A stretch of 9,665 bases of DNA, from positions 1 to 9,665 of the forward strand of contig JAIPBB010000208.1 in NCBI GenBank assembly GCA_021739805.1, read 5' to 3'. Each line of letters opens with the position of its first letter. Position 1 is the stretch's first letter. Of the stretch, positions 1-5,466 are shown one piece after another. Source of the DNA: Saprospiraceae bacterium (lineage in GTDB: Bacteria > Bacteroidota > Bacteroidia > Bacteroidales > JAIPBB01). Under the pieces are notes generated by a model that ran no database searches, had not been told where the DNA came from, and saw only the letters and a list, made by a program, of their open reading frames with translations. A program made the translations under genes and the position numbers.

Positions 1-343
1 CGAAACCTGCATTTTCGGCATCGGATTGTGTTCCGGCATAATAAATTTTATTGATTTTTGAGCAATAAATTGCTGAAAGACACATTGGGCAAGGCTCACA
101 ACTTGAGTAGATTTCGCAATCATTAAGGATAAATGAATTAATATTTTTGCAAGCATTGCGTATTGCATTAATTTCAGCATGTGCAGTTGGGTCGTTTGAA
201 GATGTGACGCTATTAGCACCTTTGCCAATAATTTTCCCATCCTTAACAATAACAGCCCCAAAAGGTCCACCATTTTGTGATAAAACATTTTCTTCTGCAA
301 TTTTAATTGCACTCAACATGAATTTTTTCTTTTCATCTTCCAT
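1..343 (-). CDS. guaD: Guanine deaminase (cytidine/deoxycytidylate deaminase fold), C-terminus cut by window edge
   Basis: Reading the minus strand from ATG at 343 gives 114 residues that run open off the left edge. The zinc signature is complete: DPTAHAE puts the zinc ligand His at 55 and the proton-shuttling Glu at 57, and CEPCPMC puts the cysteine ligands at 85 and 88. The block GGPFGAVIVKDG (25-36), the phrase SNDPTAHAE (49-57) and the later AEN/AGF matches follow Bacillus subtilis-type GuaD more closely than TadA, as I remember those sequences. GuaD is about 155 residues, so roughly 40 are missing here. The enzyme hydrolyses guanine to xanthine and ammonia in the cytosol (purine salvage or catabolism). 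It begins 18 bases after the aminotransferase stop on the same strand, so the two are probably cotranscribed. A related nucleoside or tRNA deaminase is the alternative. Confidence 0.85.
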   Translation of the reverse strand, partial: MEDEKKKFMLSAIKIAEENVLSQNGGPFGAVIVKDGKIIGKGANSVTSSNDPTAHAEINAIRNACKNINSFILNDCEIYSSCEPCPMCLSAIYCSKINKIYYAGTQSDAENAGF

Positions 344-361
344 CTCGAAATCTTTTTCAAA

Positions 362-1549
362 TTATTGAATTTCATTTAAACATTCAAATAAAATATTTGC
401 TGATTCTTTTGCTTCTTTGTCTGTAATAATTAATGGTGGGGCAAGTCTAAAGGCATTATCAGCAAATAAAAACCAATCGATTATTACTCCTTTTTGTTTT
501 GCTTTATCAATTAATTTTAGAATTAAATTAAAGTTTTCGATTTCGAATGCCATCATTAATCCTTTTGATCTTATTTCTTTAATTAATGGATGTTTACCAA
601 TAATATCTTTGTAAATTTTTGCTTTTGATTCAACATTCTTATAAAGTTTTTCCGACAGAATTACATTAAAGCTTGCTATTGCCGCAGCACAAGAAACAGG
701 GTGTCCACCAAAAGTTGTGATATGACCAAGTATTGGGTTATTAGTAAAAACCGACATAATTTGCTTTGATGCCACAAAAGCTCCTAATGGCATTCCTCCG
801 GCTATTCCTTTTGCAAAAACTATAATATCAGGTACGACAGAATCTTCAAAGCAGAAAAGTTTTCCGGTTCGACCAAATCCTGTTTGAACTTCGTCAAAAA
901 TTAACAATGTCCCGGTTTCTTTACACTTCTCTTTTATTTTATGTAAATAATGAGGTTTTGGTAAAATTATTCCTGCTTCCGCTTGAATAGGTTCAATTAA
1001 TACACATGCAGTTTTAGAATTAATTTTTTCAATATCATCAAAATTGTTGAATTCTAAGAAATTAACTCCAGGAACTAATGGCCTGAAGGAGTTTTTAAAT
1101 TCTTCATTTCCCATCACACTTAATGCTCCATGAGTGCTTCCATGGTATGCGTTTATAAATGCAATAATCTCACTTCTTCCATTATAACGTTTAGCCAATT
1201 TCAAAGCTCCTTCAATAGCTTCACTTCCTGAGTTTACCAGATAAACTGAATTTAAAGTTTCTGGAAGATTGTCTGTTAGTAATTTAGCAAATTTAACTTG
1301 GGGTGACATTATATATTCACCATAAACCATCAAATGCAAATATTTTTCAAGTTGAGAATTAATAGCTTCTATAACTTTTGGATGGCGATGTCCAATATTG
1401 CTAACAGAAATTCCAGAAATTAAATCGTAATATCGTTTTCCATCAGTATCATAAAGAAATATTCCTTCAGCTTTTTCAATCTCAATTCCAATGGGCGAGT
1501 CAGTTGTTTGTGCCAGATGTTCGTAAAATATTTGTCGGTTTGTAAGCAT
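362..1549 (-). CDS. Class III PLP-dependent aminotransferase (acetylornithine/ornithine aminotransferase-like)
   Basis: A complete 395-residue protein of the usual length for fold-type I, class III aminotransferases. Visible landmarks: the N-terminal DTDGKRYYDLISGISVSNIGH segment (about 34-53), the phosphate-binding NSGSEA (106-111), the aromatic YHG (135-137) that stacks on PLP, FDEVQTGFGRTG (218-229) with Asp219 facing the pyridine nitrogen, Lys247 in FAKGIAGGMPLGA as the Schiff-base lysine, and TTFGGHP (278-284) that reaches the phosphate across the dimer. All catalytic residues are present. It should move an amino group between an omega-amino (or similar) donor and 2-oxoglutarate in the cytosol. 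Substrate cannot be read from sequence: acetylornithine, ornithine, 4-aminobutyrate and lysine enzymes all share these motifs, and no arginine-biosynthesis gene lies beside it. It is the first gene of a likely two-gene unit with guaD. I found no clear TAnnTTTG promoter box upstream. Confidence 0.88.
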   Translation of the reverse strand: MLTNRQIFYEHLAQTTDSPIGIEIEKAEGIFLYDTDGKRYYDLISGISVSNIGHRHPKVIEAINSQLEKYLHLMVYGEYIMSPQVKFAKLLTDNLPETLNSVYLVNSGSEAIEGALKLAKRYNGRSEIIAFINAYHGSTHGALSVMGNEEFKNSFRPLVPGVNFLEFNNFDDIEKINSKTACVLIEPIQAEAGIILPKPHYLHKIKEKCKETGTLLIFDEVQTGFGRTGKLFCFEDSVVPDIIVFAKGIAGGMPLGAFVASKQIMSVFTNNPILGHITTFGGHPVSCAAAIASFNVILSEKLYKNVESKAKIYKDIIGKHPLIKEIRSKGLMMAFEIENFNLILKLIDKAKQKGVIIDWFLFADNAFRLAPPLIITDKEAKESANILFECLNEIQ

Positions 1550-1614
1550 AAATTCAGGTTCATTTTATTAATAATTCAAAATTGATTAAAAAATCTATAT
1601 AAAGCTTAAAAAAA

Positions 1615-1645
1615 TTTCATTAAATTTGAATTATCCGTATTTTTG
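1615..1645 (+). promoter_or_regulatory. Candidate Bacteroidota-type promoter for the lipoprotein gene
   Basis: TATTTTTG at 1638-1645 fits the -7 consensus TAnnTTTG exactly, and TTTC at 1615-1618 lies 19 bases upstream, one base off the TTTG -33 element. Transcription would start near 1650, leaving a leader of under ten bases before the ATG at 1659. A second exact box, TAAATTTG at 1621-1628, would give a longer leader but has no convincing -33 partner. Confidence 0.4.
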
Positions 1646-1658
1646 TAAAAAAAAGATT

Positions 1659-2069
1659 ATGCAAAAATTGAAATTAATATTATTACCATTAGCTTTTATA
1701 TTTCTATTTTCATGTTATTATGATGAAGGACCAATTATTAGTTTTTCAAGTTCCAAAGCACGGATTGTAAATAAATGGAAATACTCAAAAGTTGAAGAAA
1801 ACAACATTGATATAACTGAAAATTTCGCTAATCGGTATTTAGAATTTAAGAAAAATGGAGATGTTGTTAATTTTATTGATGACCAAACTACTTTTATGGG
1901 TTCCTGGACTTTAGCGGAAGACAGAAGAAGTATTAAAGTTGTGTTTATCGATGATAATGACGATAGCTGGACTGAAGAATACAATATTCTAAAGCTAAAA
2001 AAAGATGAAATGTGGCTGGAAGATACTTTTGGAGCTACGCCAAAGAGATATGAGCTGGTTACTTTTTAA
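1659..2069 (+). CDS. Small lipoprotein with lipocalin-like C-terminal domain
   Basis: 136 residues from the ATG at 1659. An upstream in-frame TTG at 1626 would add 11 residues ahead of the signal peptide and is not credible. The protein opens with a lipoprotein signal peptide: lysines at 3 and 5, a hydrophobic run to 17 and the lipobox LFSC with Cys19, so it should be lipidated and sit in the inner or outer membrane. The rest reads like a Bacteroidota lipocalin-like domain: an N-terminal strand with a Trp (KWKYSK), YLEFKKNGDVVNF, GSWTLAEDRRSIKVVF, then EYNILKLKKDEMWLE and a closing YELV. That pattern of a small beta-barrel with a G-x-W strand is typical of such lipoproteins. Ligand and role are unknown. 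It is a single-gene unit whose 3' end faces the cupin gene across a repeat array. Confidence 0.75.
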   Translation: MQKLKLILLPLAFIFLFSCYYDEGPIISFSSSKARIVNKWKYSKVEENNIDITENFANRYLEFKKNGDVVNFIDDQTTFMGSWTLAEDRRSIKVVFIDDNDDSWTEEYNILKLKKDEMWLEDTFGATPKRYELVTF

Positions 2070-2086
2070 TTGGGAATTTGTTTCAG

Positions 2087-2240
2087 GTTTCACACTTCGA
2101 CTTCGCTCAGTGCAAGGGTTTCACACTTCGACTCATTTCGACTCCGCTCAATGACCACGCTCAGTGCAAGGGTTTCACACTTCGACTCATTTCGACTCCG
2201 CTCAATGACCACGCTCAGTGCAAGGGTTTCAGGTTTCAGG
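2087..2240. repeat. 54-bp tandem repeat array made of nested hairpin (REP-like) elements
   Basis: Two identical 54-bp units lie at 2116-2169 and 2170-2223, preceded by a shortened copy (about 2087-2115) and followed by a partial start (2224-2240, GGGTTTCAGGTTTCAGG). The short copy carries a hairpin with stem CACT/AGTG around the 12-nt loop TCGACTTCGCTC. In the 54-bp units the same outer arms are present, but the loop is split by another hairpin with stem TCATT/AATGA and loop TCGACTCCGCTC, followed by ACCA. The block is much richer in GC than its surroundings. The period of 54 is divisible by three, so apparent open frames cross it, but they are repeats and not genes. It separates the convergent ends of the lipoprotein and cupin genes. 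Confidence 0.9.
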
Positions 2241-2263
2241 TTCTTGATTTTAACAGATTTATT

Positions 2264-2593
2264 TTATTTGTAATGCAATGCTAACCAAATGCATTCTGGT
2301 TCAGAACTTGTAAAAATTATTTTATGCTTTTCATGTGCCGGAATTAAAATATAATCACCTGCTTCTAAATTAATTTTTTCTTTATTTGCAAATTCTATTG
2401 TTGCCTCGCCCTGCAATAAAATAACCCATTCATTATCTTCCTGGTCGTACCATTGATTTTCATTGCTAATTTGTCCTTTGGAAATTATTCTTTCAAATTT
2501 GAAATCTTTATTTTGAACAAGTTTTTCAAAAACTTCTCCCTTTTCAAGATTTTGTCCAATTATCGAGAAAATATTTTTTTTTAAAATCGTCAT
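2264..2593 (-). CDS. Single-domain cupin protein
   Basis: 109 residues, one small beta-barrel. The core EWVILLQGEATIEF (55-68), INLEAGDYILIPAHEKHKI (74-92) and the closing IWLALHY (102-108) are characteristic of a bacterial cupin family that ends in WLA(V/L)HY. The second cupin motif is recognisable (Gly79, Pro85, His87, His90). The first motif normally carries HxH plus Glu; here the stretch is NENQWYDQEDNEW, with Glu55 but no histidines, so the standard metal site is incomplete. Reaction or ligand unknown. The start at 2593 lies 16 bases after the stop of the YciO-like gene on the same strand, so the two probably share a transcript. Confident in fold, not in function. Confidence 0.82.
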   Translation of the reverse strand: MTILKKNIFSIIGQNLEKGEVFEKLVQNKDFKFERIISKGQISNENQWYDQEDNEWVILLQGEATIEFANKEKINLEAGDYILIPAHEKHKIIFTSSEPECIWLALHYK

Positions 2594-2609
2594 TTGCTAA
2601 CAATTGATT

Positions 2610-3224
2610 TTAGTCAATTAAAATTCCTTTTCCCTGCCTGATAATAAAATATTCATCTGTTGTACAGTCAATAACAGTTGATGGTTCATTGTCGCCATAT
2701 CCACCATCAATTACAATATCGACCCTGTCGCCATATTTTTCATAAATTAGCTCCGGATCAGTAGTGTATTCAAGAATTTCATCATCGTCATAAATAGATG
2801 TGGACATAATTGGATTTCCAAGTTCTTTAACAATTTCACGTGAAATAATATTGTCGGGAACTCTAATTCCAACAGTTTTTTTCTTGCTTTGAACAAGTTT
2901 GGGAACATTACTATTTGCAGGCAGAATAAATGTGAAAGGACCGGGCAACGATTTTTTCATCATTTTGTAAATTGGATTGCTGATAGGCTTAGTAAAGTCT
3001 GAAATATGACTTAAATCGTAACAGATAAAAGAAAAATTTGCTTTCTCAGCTTTTATTCCTTTGATTTTTGCAATCCTGTCGATTGCTTTTGGTCTGTAAA
3101 TATTTGCACCTAAACCATAAACAGTGTCAGTTGGATAAATGATAACACCACCATCAGCAAGACATTCGGTAACAATTTTGAGTTGCCGAAATGCAATATT
3201 ATCTGGATATAATTTTAAAAGCAT
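2610..3224 (-). CDS. YrdC/Sua5-domain protein, L-threonylcarbamoyladenylate synthase family, YciO-like branch
   Basis: 204 residues, a stand-alone YrdC domain without the extra C-terminal Sua5 domain. Motifs in order: GGVIIYPTDTVYGLG (25-39), IAKIKGIK (51-58), ANFSFICYDLSHIS (62-75), LPGPFTFIL (93-101), KKTVGIRVPDN (115-125), MSTSIY (140-145), DIVIDGGYG (169-177) and PSTVIDCT (181-188). The family makes threonylcarbamoyl-AMP from threonine, bicarbonate and ATP for the t6A37 modification of ANN-decoding tRNAs. The opening YPDN, the F(S/T)xxCxDLS segment, the KKTVGIRVP stretch and the (V)DxxIxGGY ending resemble E. coli YciO more than TsaC as I recall them. Whether this branch supplies t6A in the cell or does something else is not decidable here. 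First gene of a probable operon with the cupin; an exact -7 box lies upstream. Confidence 0.87.
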   Translation of the reverse strand: MLLKLYPDNIAFRQLKIVTECLADGGVIIYPTDTVYGLGANIYRPKAIDRIAKIKGIKAEKANFSFICYDLSHISDFTKPISNPIYKMMKKSLPGPFTFILPANSNVPKLVQSKKKTVGIRVPDNIISREIVKELGNPIMSTSIYDDDEILEYTTDPELIYEKYGDRVDIVIDGGYGDNEPSTVIDCTTDEYFIIRQGKGILID

Positions 3225-3248
3225 TTATTATATACTTAAATGTATTTG

Positions 3249-3256
3249 CAAAGTTA
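3249..3256 (-). promoter_or_regulatory. -7 promoter box for the YciO-like/cupin operon
   Basis: On the minus strand this reads TAACTTTG, an exact TAnnTTTG match, 24 bases before the ATG at 3224. The -33 region about 19 bases further up (TTCG, 3276-3279) is only a weak match to TTTG, so the call rests on the -7 box and its position. Confidence 0.45.
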
Positions 3257-3313
3257 CTATTTCGTATTTATAAATCGAAAACAATAATAAATATTCTCAT
3301 TTGTAAATAATAA

Positions 3314-3344
3314 TTTGAACTTGCCTAAATTTTTCATATAATTG
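3314..3344 (+). promoter_or_regulatory. Bacteroidota-type promoter for the TAXI binding protein
   Basis: TTTG at 3314-3317 is followed after exactly 19 bases by TATAATTG at 3337-3344, one mismatch from TAnnTTTG. Transcription should begin near 3350, giving a leader of about 30 bases before the ATG at 3382. The 157-base divergent gap thus carries a promoter in each direction. Confidence 0.55.
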
Positions 3345-3381
3345 TAAAAAAATTTAATTCAGGAATTAAAATCATATTAAA

Positions 3382-4275
3382 ATGAAAACAAAGAGGATTG
3401 TTATTTTATTAATTGCATTAGTTTTTAGTTTTTCTCAACTTAATGCACAAATTCAAATTATTTCAGGTCTAGAAGGTGGAACTTATGACCAACTTTCAAA
3501 AGACATAAAAAGTGTAACTGAACTGCCAATTGAAATTACTACATCAGGAGGGTCACTTGATAATTACAATAAACTCGTGGCTGATAATAACTTCAATATT
3601 ACTTTCTTACAGTATGATGTACTTCAGGCAGAGGAATTAATTAATCCAAAAATAAGAGAGAATATCAGAATTTTATTGCCATTGTTTTTGGATGAAGAAA
3701 TACATTTGATAACAAGAGCTGATGCTCCATTTAAGTCTATTAATGATTTGAATTTAAAGAAAGTTGGCATAGGAGCTCCCACACAAGGAACAAATGTTAC
3801 AGCTAAAACAATTAAATTCCGTACCGGAATAAACTGGACAAGTGTTGAAATTCATTCAAATGATGCTTATGACGCTTTAATTAATGGTAAAATAGACGCT
3901 TATTTTTATGTTGGTGGAGCTCCTGTTTCGGGATTAACAAATATTGAAATCGGTAAAATCAAGCTTTTGCCTGTAAAACATAAAGCATTGAAAAAGATTT
4001 ATCCAGAGAAAAAAATTGATGCAGGTACATATAAATGGCAAAATAAATCAGTTAAAACATATGCAGTTTCAACAGTTATGGTTTTGAATACTGCAAAGTG
4101 TTCGGATGATTTCAAAAAGGATGTTGAAAAGTTATATTTTGATATTAAAGAAAATGTAGCCAAACTTCAAGAATCAGGTCATCCAAAGTGGAAAGACGTT
4201 TATTATGAAAACGCTACTATAAACTGGCCTTACTATTATATTCCAGAGAAAAATAAAACAAAAAGTGGAAGATAA
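3382..4275 (+). CDS. TAXI-family (TRAP-associated) periplasmic solute-binding protein
   Basis: 297 residues, a normal length for the family. A signal peptide is clear: basic MKTKR, hydrophobic core 6-18, and a likely cleavage after LNA (residue 22) giving a mature N-terminal Gln, so the protein is exported. The mature start IQIISGLEGGTYDQLSKDIK is the TAXI opening (a Gly-rich loop and Tyr in place of GxxxGxYY), followed by VxxTSGGSLDNYNKL, FLQYDVLQ (75-82), a domain-crossing segment LLPLFLDEEIHLITRADAPFKSINDL, KKVGIGAPTQGTNVTAKTI and ALINGKIDAYFYVGGAP. These bind small organic acids or amino acids and deliver them to a TRAP permease. No permease (fused DctQM type) lies in this window, so its partner is elsewhere or absent. 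Single-gene unit with its own promoter and terminator. Confidence 0.85.
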   Translation: MKTKRIVILLIALVFSFSQLNAQIQIISGLEGGTYDQLSKDIKSVTELPIEITTSGGSLDNYNKLVADNNFNITFLQYDVLQAEELINPKIRENIRILLPLFLDEEIHLITRADAPFKSINDLNLKKVGIGAPTQGTNVTAKTIKFRTGINWTSVEIHSNDAYDALINGKIDAYFYVGGAPVSGLTNIEIGKIKLLPVKHKALKKIYPEKKIDAGTYKWQNKSVKTYAVSTVMVLNTAKCSDDFKKDVEKLYFDIKENVAKLQESGHPKWKDVYYENATINWPYYYIPEKNKTKSGR

Positions 4276-4281
4276 AGATTT

Positions 4282-4309
4282 AAGCTGCATGAAAATGCGG
4301 CTTTTTTTT
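4282..4309 (+). terminator. Rho-independent terminator of the TAXI gene
   Basis: Stem AAGCTGCAT (4282-4290) pairs with ATGCGGCTT (4295-4303) through one G-T wobble around a GAAA tetraloop, and eight T follow from 4302. It lies seven bases after the stop codon. This is the strongest terminator in the window. Confidence 0.9.
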
Positions 4310-4315
4310 GTTTTT

Positions 4316-4376
4316 TGACGCAGATTAACGCTGATTATTATGATTAGTTTTTTTGACGCTGATTGTTTATGATTGG
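4316..4376. repeat. Degenerate GACGC(AGATTAAC)GCTGATT-type direct repeats
   Basis: The string GACGC recurs at about 4317 and 4354 and the string CGCTGATT at about 4329 and 4357, each followed by a TTATGATT-like tail. This looks like a degenerate direct repeat with a period of roughly 28 to 37 bases. Such ACGCAGATT/ACGCTGATT strings are familiar between genes in Bacteroidota genomes as I recall. No coding or known RNA role is visible. Confidence 0.5.
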
Positions 4377-4393
4377 TTTGTTGCTCGTTTATT

Positions 4394-4417
4394 GTCATTT
4401 CGACTCCGCTCAATGAC
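4394..4417 (+). repeat. 24-bp REP-like hairpin element, copy A
   Basis: A perfect 6-bp stem (GTCATT at 4394-4399 with AATGAC at 4412-4417) encloses the 12-nt loop TCGACTCCGCTC. The inner 22 bases are the same as the hairpin nested in the 54-bp array at 2116-2223. It pairs with an inverted sister element 12 bases downstream. Confidence 0.85.
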
Positions 4418-4429
4418 CAGGCTTTTTAG

Positions 4430-4453
4430 GACACTGAGCGGAGCCGAAGTGTC
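4430..4453 (-). repeat. 24-bp REP-like hairpin element, copy B (inverted)
   Basis: Read on the minus strand, the stem is GACACT/AGTGTC around the loop TCGGCTCCGCTC. The loop matches copy A at 11 of 12 positions, whereas the stem differs at several positions but still pairs perfectly, a covarying pattern. Copies A and B face each other across 12 bases, the head-to-head layout known from REP/BIME elements. Confidence 0.85.
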
Positions 4454-4478
4454 TTTTCTTGTATCTATTATTACCTTC

Positions 4479-4495
4479 ATTGCGAGCGAAGCAAT
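4479..4495. repeat. Short palindromic element ATTGC-loop-GCAAT
   Basis: ATTGC (4479-4483) and GCAAT (4491-4495) form a 5-bp stem around GAGCGAA, followed by CTG. I recall longer versions of this motif as dispersed repeats in many bacterial phyla, but cannot check that here. The loop begins GAGCG and ends GA, as does the complement of the 12-nt loop in the two elements just upstream. Confidence 0.6.
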
Positions 4496-4503
4496 CTGTT
4501 AAT

Positions 4504-4531
4504 TACCTTTTACCGATTACCGAATACCGAT
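4504..4531. repeat. Heptamer tandem repeat (TACCGAW)
   Basis: Four consecutive seven-base units: TACCTTT, TACCGAT, TACCGAA, TACCGAT, then a decayed TATCCTC. A similar seven-base rhythm recurs at 7676-7696. Confidence 0.6.
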
Positions 4532-4559
4532 TATCCTCGTAAATCATAAATCGATGTTC

Positions 4560-4590
4560 TCCCGACACTTCGTTTACGGGACAAGCTTGT
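4560..4590. repeat. Palindromic pair: TCCCG/CGGGA hairpin followed by ACAAGCTTGT
   Basis: TCCCG (4560-4564) pairs with CGGGA (4577-4581) around a 12-nt loop that contains ACACTTCG, and a perfect 10-bp palindrome ACAAGCTTGT (4581-4590) abuts it. No T-run follows on either strand, so it does not look like a terminator. It closes the repeat cluster before the SRP RNA. Confidence 0.55.
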
Positions 4591-4635
4591 TCTTAAATCA
4601 ATAAGAAATGTGAATAAATGTTGAAGGGATGCAAT

Positions 4636-4642
4636 AAAAAAA
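4636..4642 (-). terminator. ffs: T-run ending the SRP RNA
   Basis: Seven T on the minus strand follow directly after the closing CTTACCC of the RNA. The RNA's own terminal helix supplies the stem, so this is the expected 3' end signal. Confidence 0.6.
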
Positions 4643-4738
4643 GGGTAAGCTACTTATATCGCACCGCTCAACCATCTACCCTTGCTTCCTTCCAGACCTG
4701 GGGGGATTCAACGGGAGCTGGTCGTATAAGACTTACCC
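4643..4738 (-). ncRNA. ffs: Signal recognition particle RNA, small bacterial (4.5S) type
   Basis: On the minus strand the 96-nt RNA begins GGGTAAGTCTTATACGACC and ends with CTTACCC, which pairs perfectly with its first seven bases. A second helix block (CTTATA with TATAAG) continues the rod. The apical domain carries the diagnostic CAGGTCTGGAAGGAAGCA: the GGAA tetraloop and the AGCA side of the symmetric loop that binds the Ffh M domain. The tetraloop is closed by a U-G pair where E. coli has C-G. There is no Alu-like domain, so it is the short form. With Ffh it brings ribosomes translating membrane proteins to FtsY. It has its own promoter and T-run and is not linked to its protein partners here. 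Confidence 0.95.
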
Positions 4739-4743
4739 AACTG

Positions 4744-4773
4744 CAAAAATACAATATTAGTTAAGAATACAAT
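4744..4773 (-). promoter_or_regulatory. ffs: Promoter of the SRP RNA gene
   Basis: On the minus strand TATTTTTG (4744-4751) is an exact TAnnTTTG box lying five bases before the first G of the RNA at 4738. ATTG at 4770-4773 sits 18 bases upstream at the -33 position. The agreement between box position and the RNA 5' end supports both calls. Confidence 0.75.
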
Positions 4774-4879
4774 GAAAAAAATAACATTTTTTAGTATTTC
4801 AACTATGCCGTAAATTCAATGTTTTTCGTTTCAATACTCCTAATATTTATTGTATGGTTAATTGATAATTAAATTTTAG

Positions 4880-4887
4880 TAAATTTG
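4880..4887 (+). promoter_or_regulatory. -7 promoter box for the DUF4199/glycosyltransferase operon
   Basis: TAAATTTG is an exact -7 box 23 bases before the ATG at 4911. A TTG at 4862-4864 is only 15 bases upstream, shorter than the usual 19 or so, so the -33 element is uncertain. Confidence 0.45.
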
Positions 4888-4910
4888 CTTTTCATCAAAA
4901 ATCTAAAATC

Positions 4911-5462
4911 ATGGAAGAAACAAAGAAATCATTATTTGCAAGTGCTCTAAAATATGGATTAATTGGAGGAGCAATTTTAATTTTAATTGGAATAATATAC
5001 TACGTTTTTAGTGTTAATATATTCCAAATATTTTTTAGTTTAATCAATTTTGTTATAACTTTTGGTTTACTAATAGTTATGATGATTTTAGGCATGAAAG
5101 CCTATAGGGATAAAGAGTTAGATGGAAAAATAAATTATGGAAATTGTTTTTTTGTCGGCCTGATTATTTCTTTTACTGCAATGATAATGTCAGGCGTATT
5201 TAACTTTTTATTCTATACTTATTTCGACCCTGAATATATGCCAGCCATGGTTGATAAGTTTATTGACATGATGGAAGGTTATAATCTTCCACCAGAGAAA
5301 ATTGAAGAATCTCTTGCTAAAGTTGAAAAGAATTTAATCCCGATTAATCAGTTGAAAAATACACTTATTATGGGTGTAATAGCAAGTGGAGTTTTATCAT
5401 TAATCGTTTCTATTTTTATAAAAAAAGAGCCGGCATTATCAGCTAGTGATACACAATTATAA
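4911..5462 (+). CDS. DUF4199 family integral membrane protein
   Basis: 183 residues with four predicted membrane segments at about 12-33, 35-60, 78-102 and 150-172. A polar loop of nearly 50 residues (about 103-149, rich in Glu, Lys and Pro) lies between the third and fourth segments. The KYGLIGG opening, the MKAYRDKELDGKINYGNCFFVG stretch after the second segment and the helical loop are typical of DUF4199, a family I know almost only from Bacteroidota. Its biochemical role is unknown. Its stop is four bases before the ATG of the GT2 glycosyltransferase, so the two are surely cotranscribed, and a role linked to envelope glycan or lipid-carrier work is a reasonable guess from context only. 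Confidence 0.82.
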   Translation: MEETKKSLFASALKYGLIGGAILILIGIIYYVFSVNIFQIFFSLINFVITFGLLIVMMILGMKAYRDKELDGKINYGNCFFVGLIISFTAMIMSGVFNFLFYTYFDPEYMPAMVDKFIDMMEGYNLPPEKIEESLAKVEKNLIPINQLKNTLIMGVIASGVLSLIVSIFIKKEPALSASDTQL

Positions 5463-5466
5463 GATT

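Noticed and set aside
1718..1984. Minus-strand 88-codon open frame
   Set aside because: It is antisense to the lipoprotein gene, which has a signal peptide, lipobox and promoter.
2116..2223. Possible CRISPR array
   Set aside because: The 54-bp units are adjacent with no unique spacers, and no cas gene is present.
2070..2284. Two overlapping plus-strand open frames of 67-68 codons with repeated peptide blocks
   Set aside because: They are read-through of the 54-bp tandem repeat, whose period is a multiple of three; no start signal, and both frames are equally open, which marks repeat structure and not protein.
4174..4413. Minus-strand 79-codon open frame
   Set aside because: It lies antisense to the end of the TAXI gene and crosses its terminator; composition and position indicate a shadow frame.
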